This document shows positions 5,272 to 5,428 of a stretch of 5,428 bases of DNA, one piece after another. Numbering within the stretch: position 1 is the stretch's first letter; each line of letters begins with the position of its first letter. Where the stretch lies: positions 1 through 5,428 of the forward strand of contig CAYWKL010000053.1 in NCBI GenBank assembly GCA_964459095.1, given 5' to 3'. Below the pieces are notes generated by a model. It saw nothing but the letters and a program-made list of their open reading frames with translations, made no database searches and had not been told where the DNA came from. The DNA comes from CAYWKL01 sp964459095. GTDB taxonomy: Bacteria > Patescibacteriota > Microgenomatia > Daviesbacterales > UBA10151. The position numbers and the translations under genes are program-made.

Positions 5272-5297
5272 CAAACTAGTGTCGATCGTCATATATT
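5268..5297 (+). promoter_or_regulatory. Promoter TTGACA-N18-TATATT overlapping the ndk stop codon
   Basis: TTGACA (5268-5273) contains the ndk TGA stop (5269-5271). TATATT (5292-5297) follows after 18 bases, ending 8 bases before the ATG at 5305. This supports a separate, leaderless or nearly leaderless transcript for the gene that follows. Confidence 0.72.
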
Positions 5298-5304
5298 TGA
5301 AGTA

Positions 5305-5428
5305 ATGAGGAAAAAAATAACCATCCCAGAGTTAATATTGTTCACTGTAGAGAAAGCAGTAGATGGGTATGTAAGATTTGAGGATTTTGCCTACAATTCT
5401 CATATTTACGCTAGGGGTTATGAACGTC
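5305..5428 (+). CDS. Start of an unrecognised gene, truncated by the window end
   Basis: The frame is open from the ATG at 5305 to the window edge: 41 complete codons, beginning MRKKITIPELILFTVEKAV and continuing with an aromatic-rich stretch (YVRFEDFAYNSHIYARGYER). The support is the consensus promoter ending just before the ATG and the short gap after ndk. I do not recognise the family. The N-terminal part looks like a soluble helix followed by a charged segment, with no signal peptide, and the fragment is too short for a function call. Confidence 0.65.
   Translation, partial: MRKKITIPELILFTVEKAVDGYVRFEDFAYNSHIYARGYER

Noticed and set aside
1..5428. CRISPR array, tRNA/rRNA genes, insertion sequence transposase, or TGA recoding
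   Set aside because: No spaced direct repeats of CRISPR type, no tRNA-like cloverleaf or rRNA stretch and no transposase were seen. TGA ends the M20 gene and ndk at family-appropriate points, so recoding of TGA is not supported.

Overview
The window is a compact, AT-rich stretch of a bacterial chromosome with every gene on the + strand: a truncated M20 peptidase end, an arginase-family ureohydrolase, arginyl-tRNA synthetase (argS), an unrecognised 117-residue protein, a membrane-anchored metallophosphoesterase, nucleoside diphosphate kinase (ndk), and the start of an unrecognised gene that runs off the right edge. Small intergenic gaps, leaderless-looking promoters, TGA used as a normal stop and palindromic repeats inside conserved genes fit a Candidate Phyla Radiation (Patescibacteria) genome, perhaps Microgenomates. 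That placement is inference from style, not from a marker gene.

Layout: bases 1-1340 hold the peptidase end and the ureohydrolase, joined by an ATGA stop/start overlap with a GGAG Shine-Dalgarno. argS (1387-3162) follows behind an extended -10 box. From 3167 on, three genes (3202, 3603, 5305) each have a TTGACA -35 and a -10 box ending 7-8 bases before the ATG, so the start codon is at or next to the predicted transcription start. ndk (4756) lies directly behind a 109-base AT-rich palindrome. The last promoter's -35 box overlaps the ndk stop codon.

The genes are mostly housekeeping. The first three could all touch arginine (possible ArgE-like deacylase, ureohydrolase, ArgS), but the operon evidence covers only the first two.

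The most interesting layer is the repeats. (1) A family of palindromic elements with the core GATCC-stem-GGATGAC occurs three times: in frame inside the ureohydrolase, across its 3' end where it supplies the last residues and the stop codon, and in frame inside the tRNA-binding domain of argS. The two in-frame copies are read in the same element frame and encode related DP...EDDR peptides. This parallels the Rickettsia palindromic elements. (2) Three arrays with an exact 7-base period but unrelated unit sequences occur in the ureohydrolase, in argS and in the palindrome before ndk. The argS array runs straight into a perfect 23-base palindrome.
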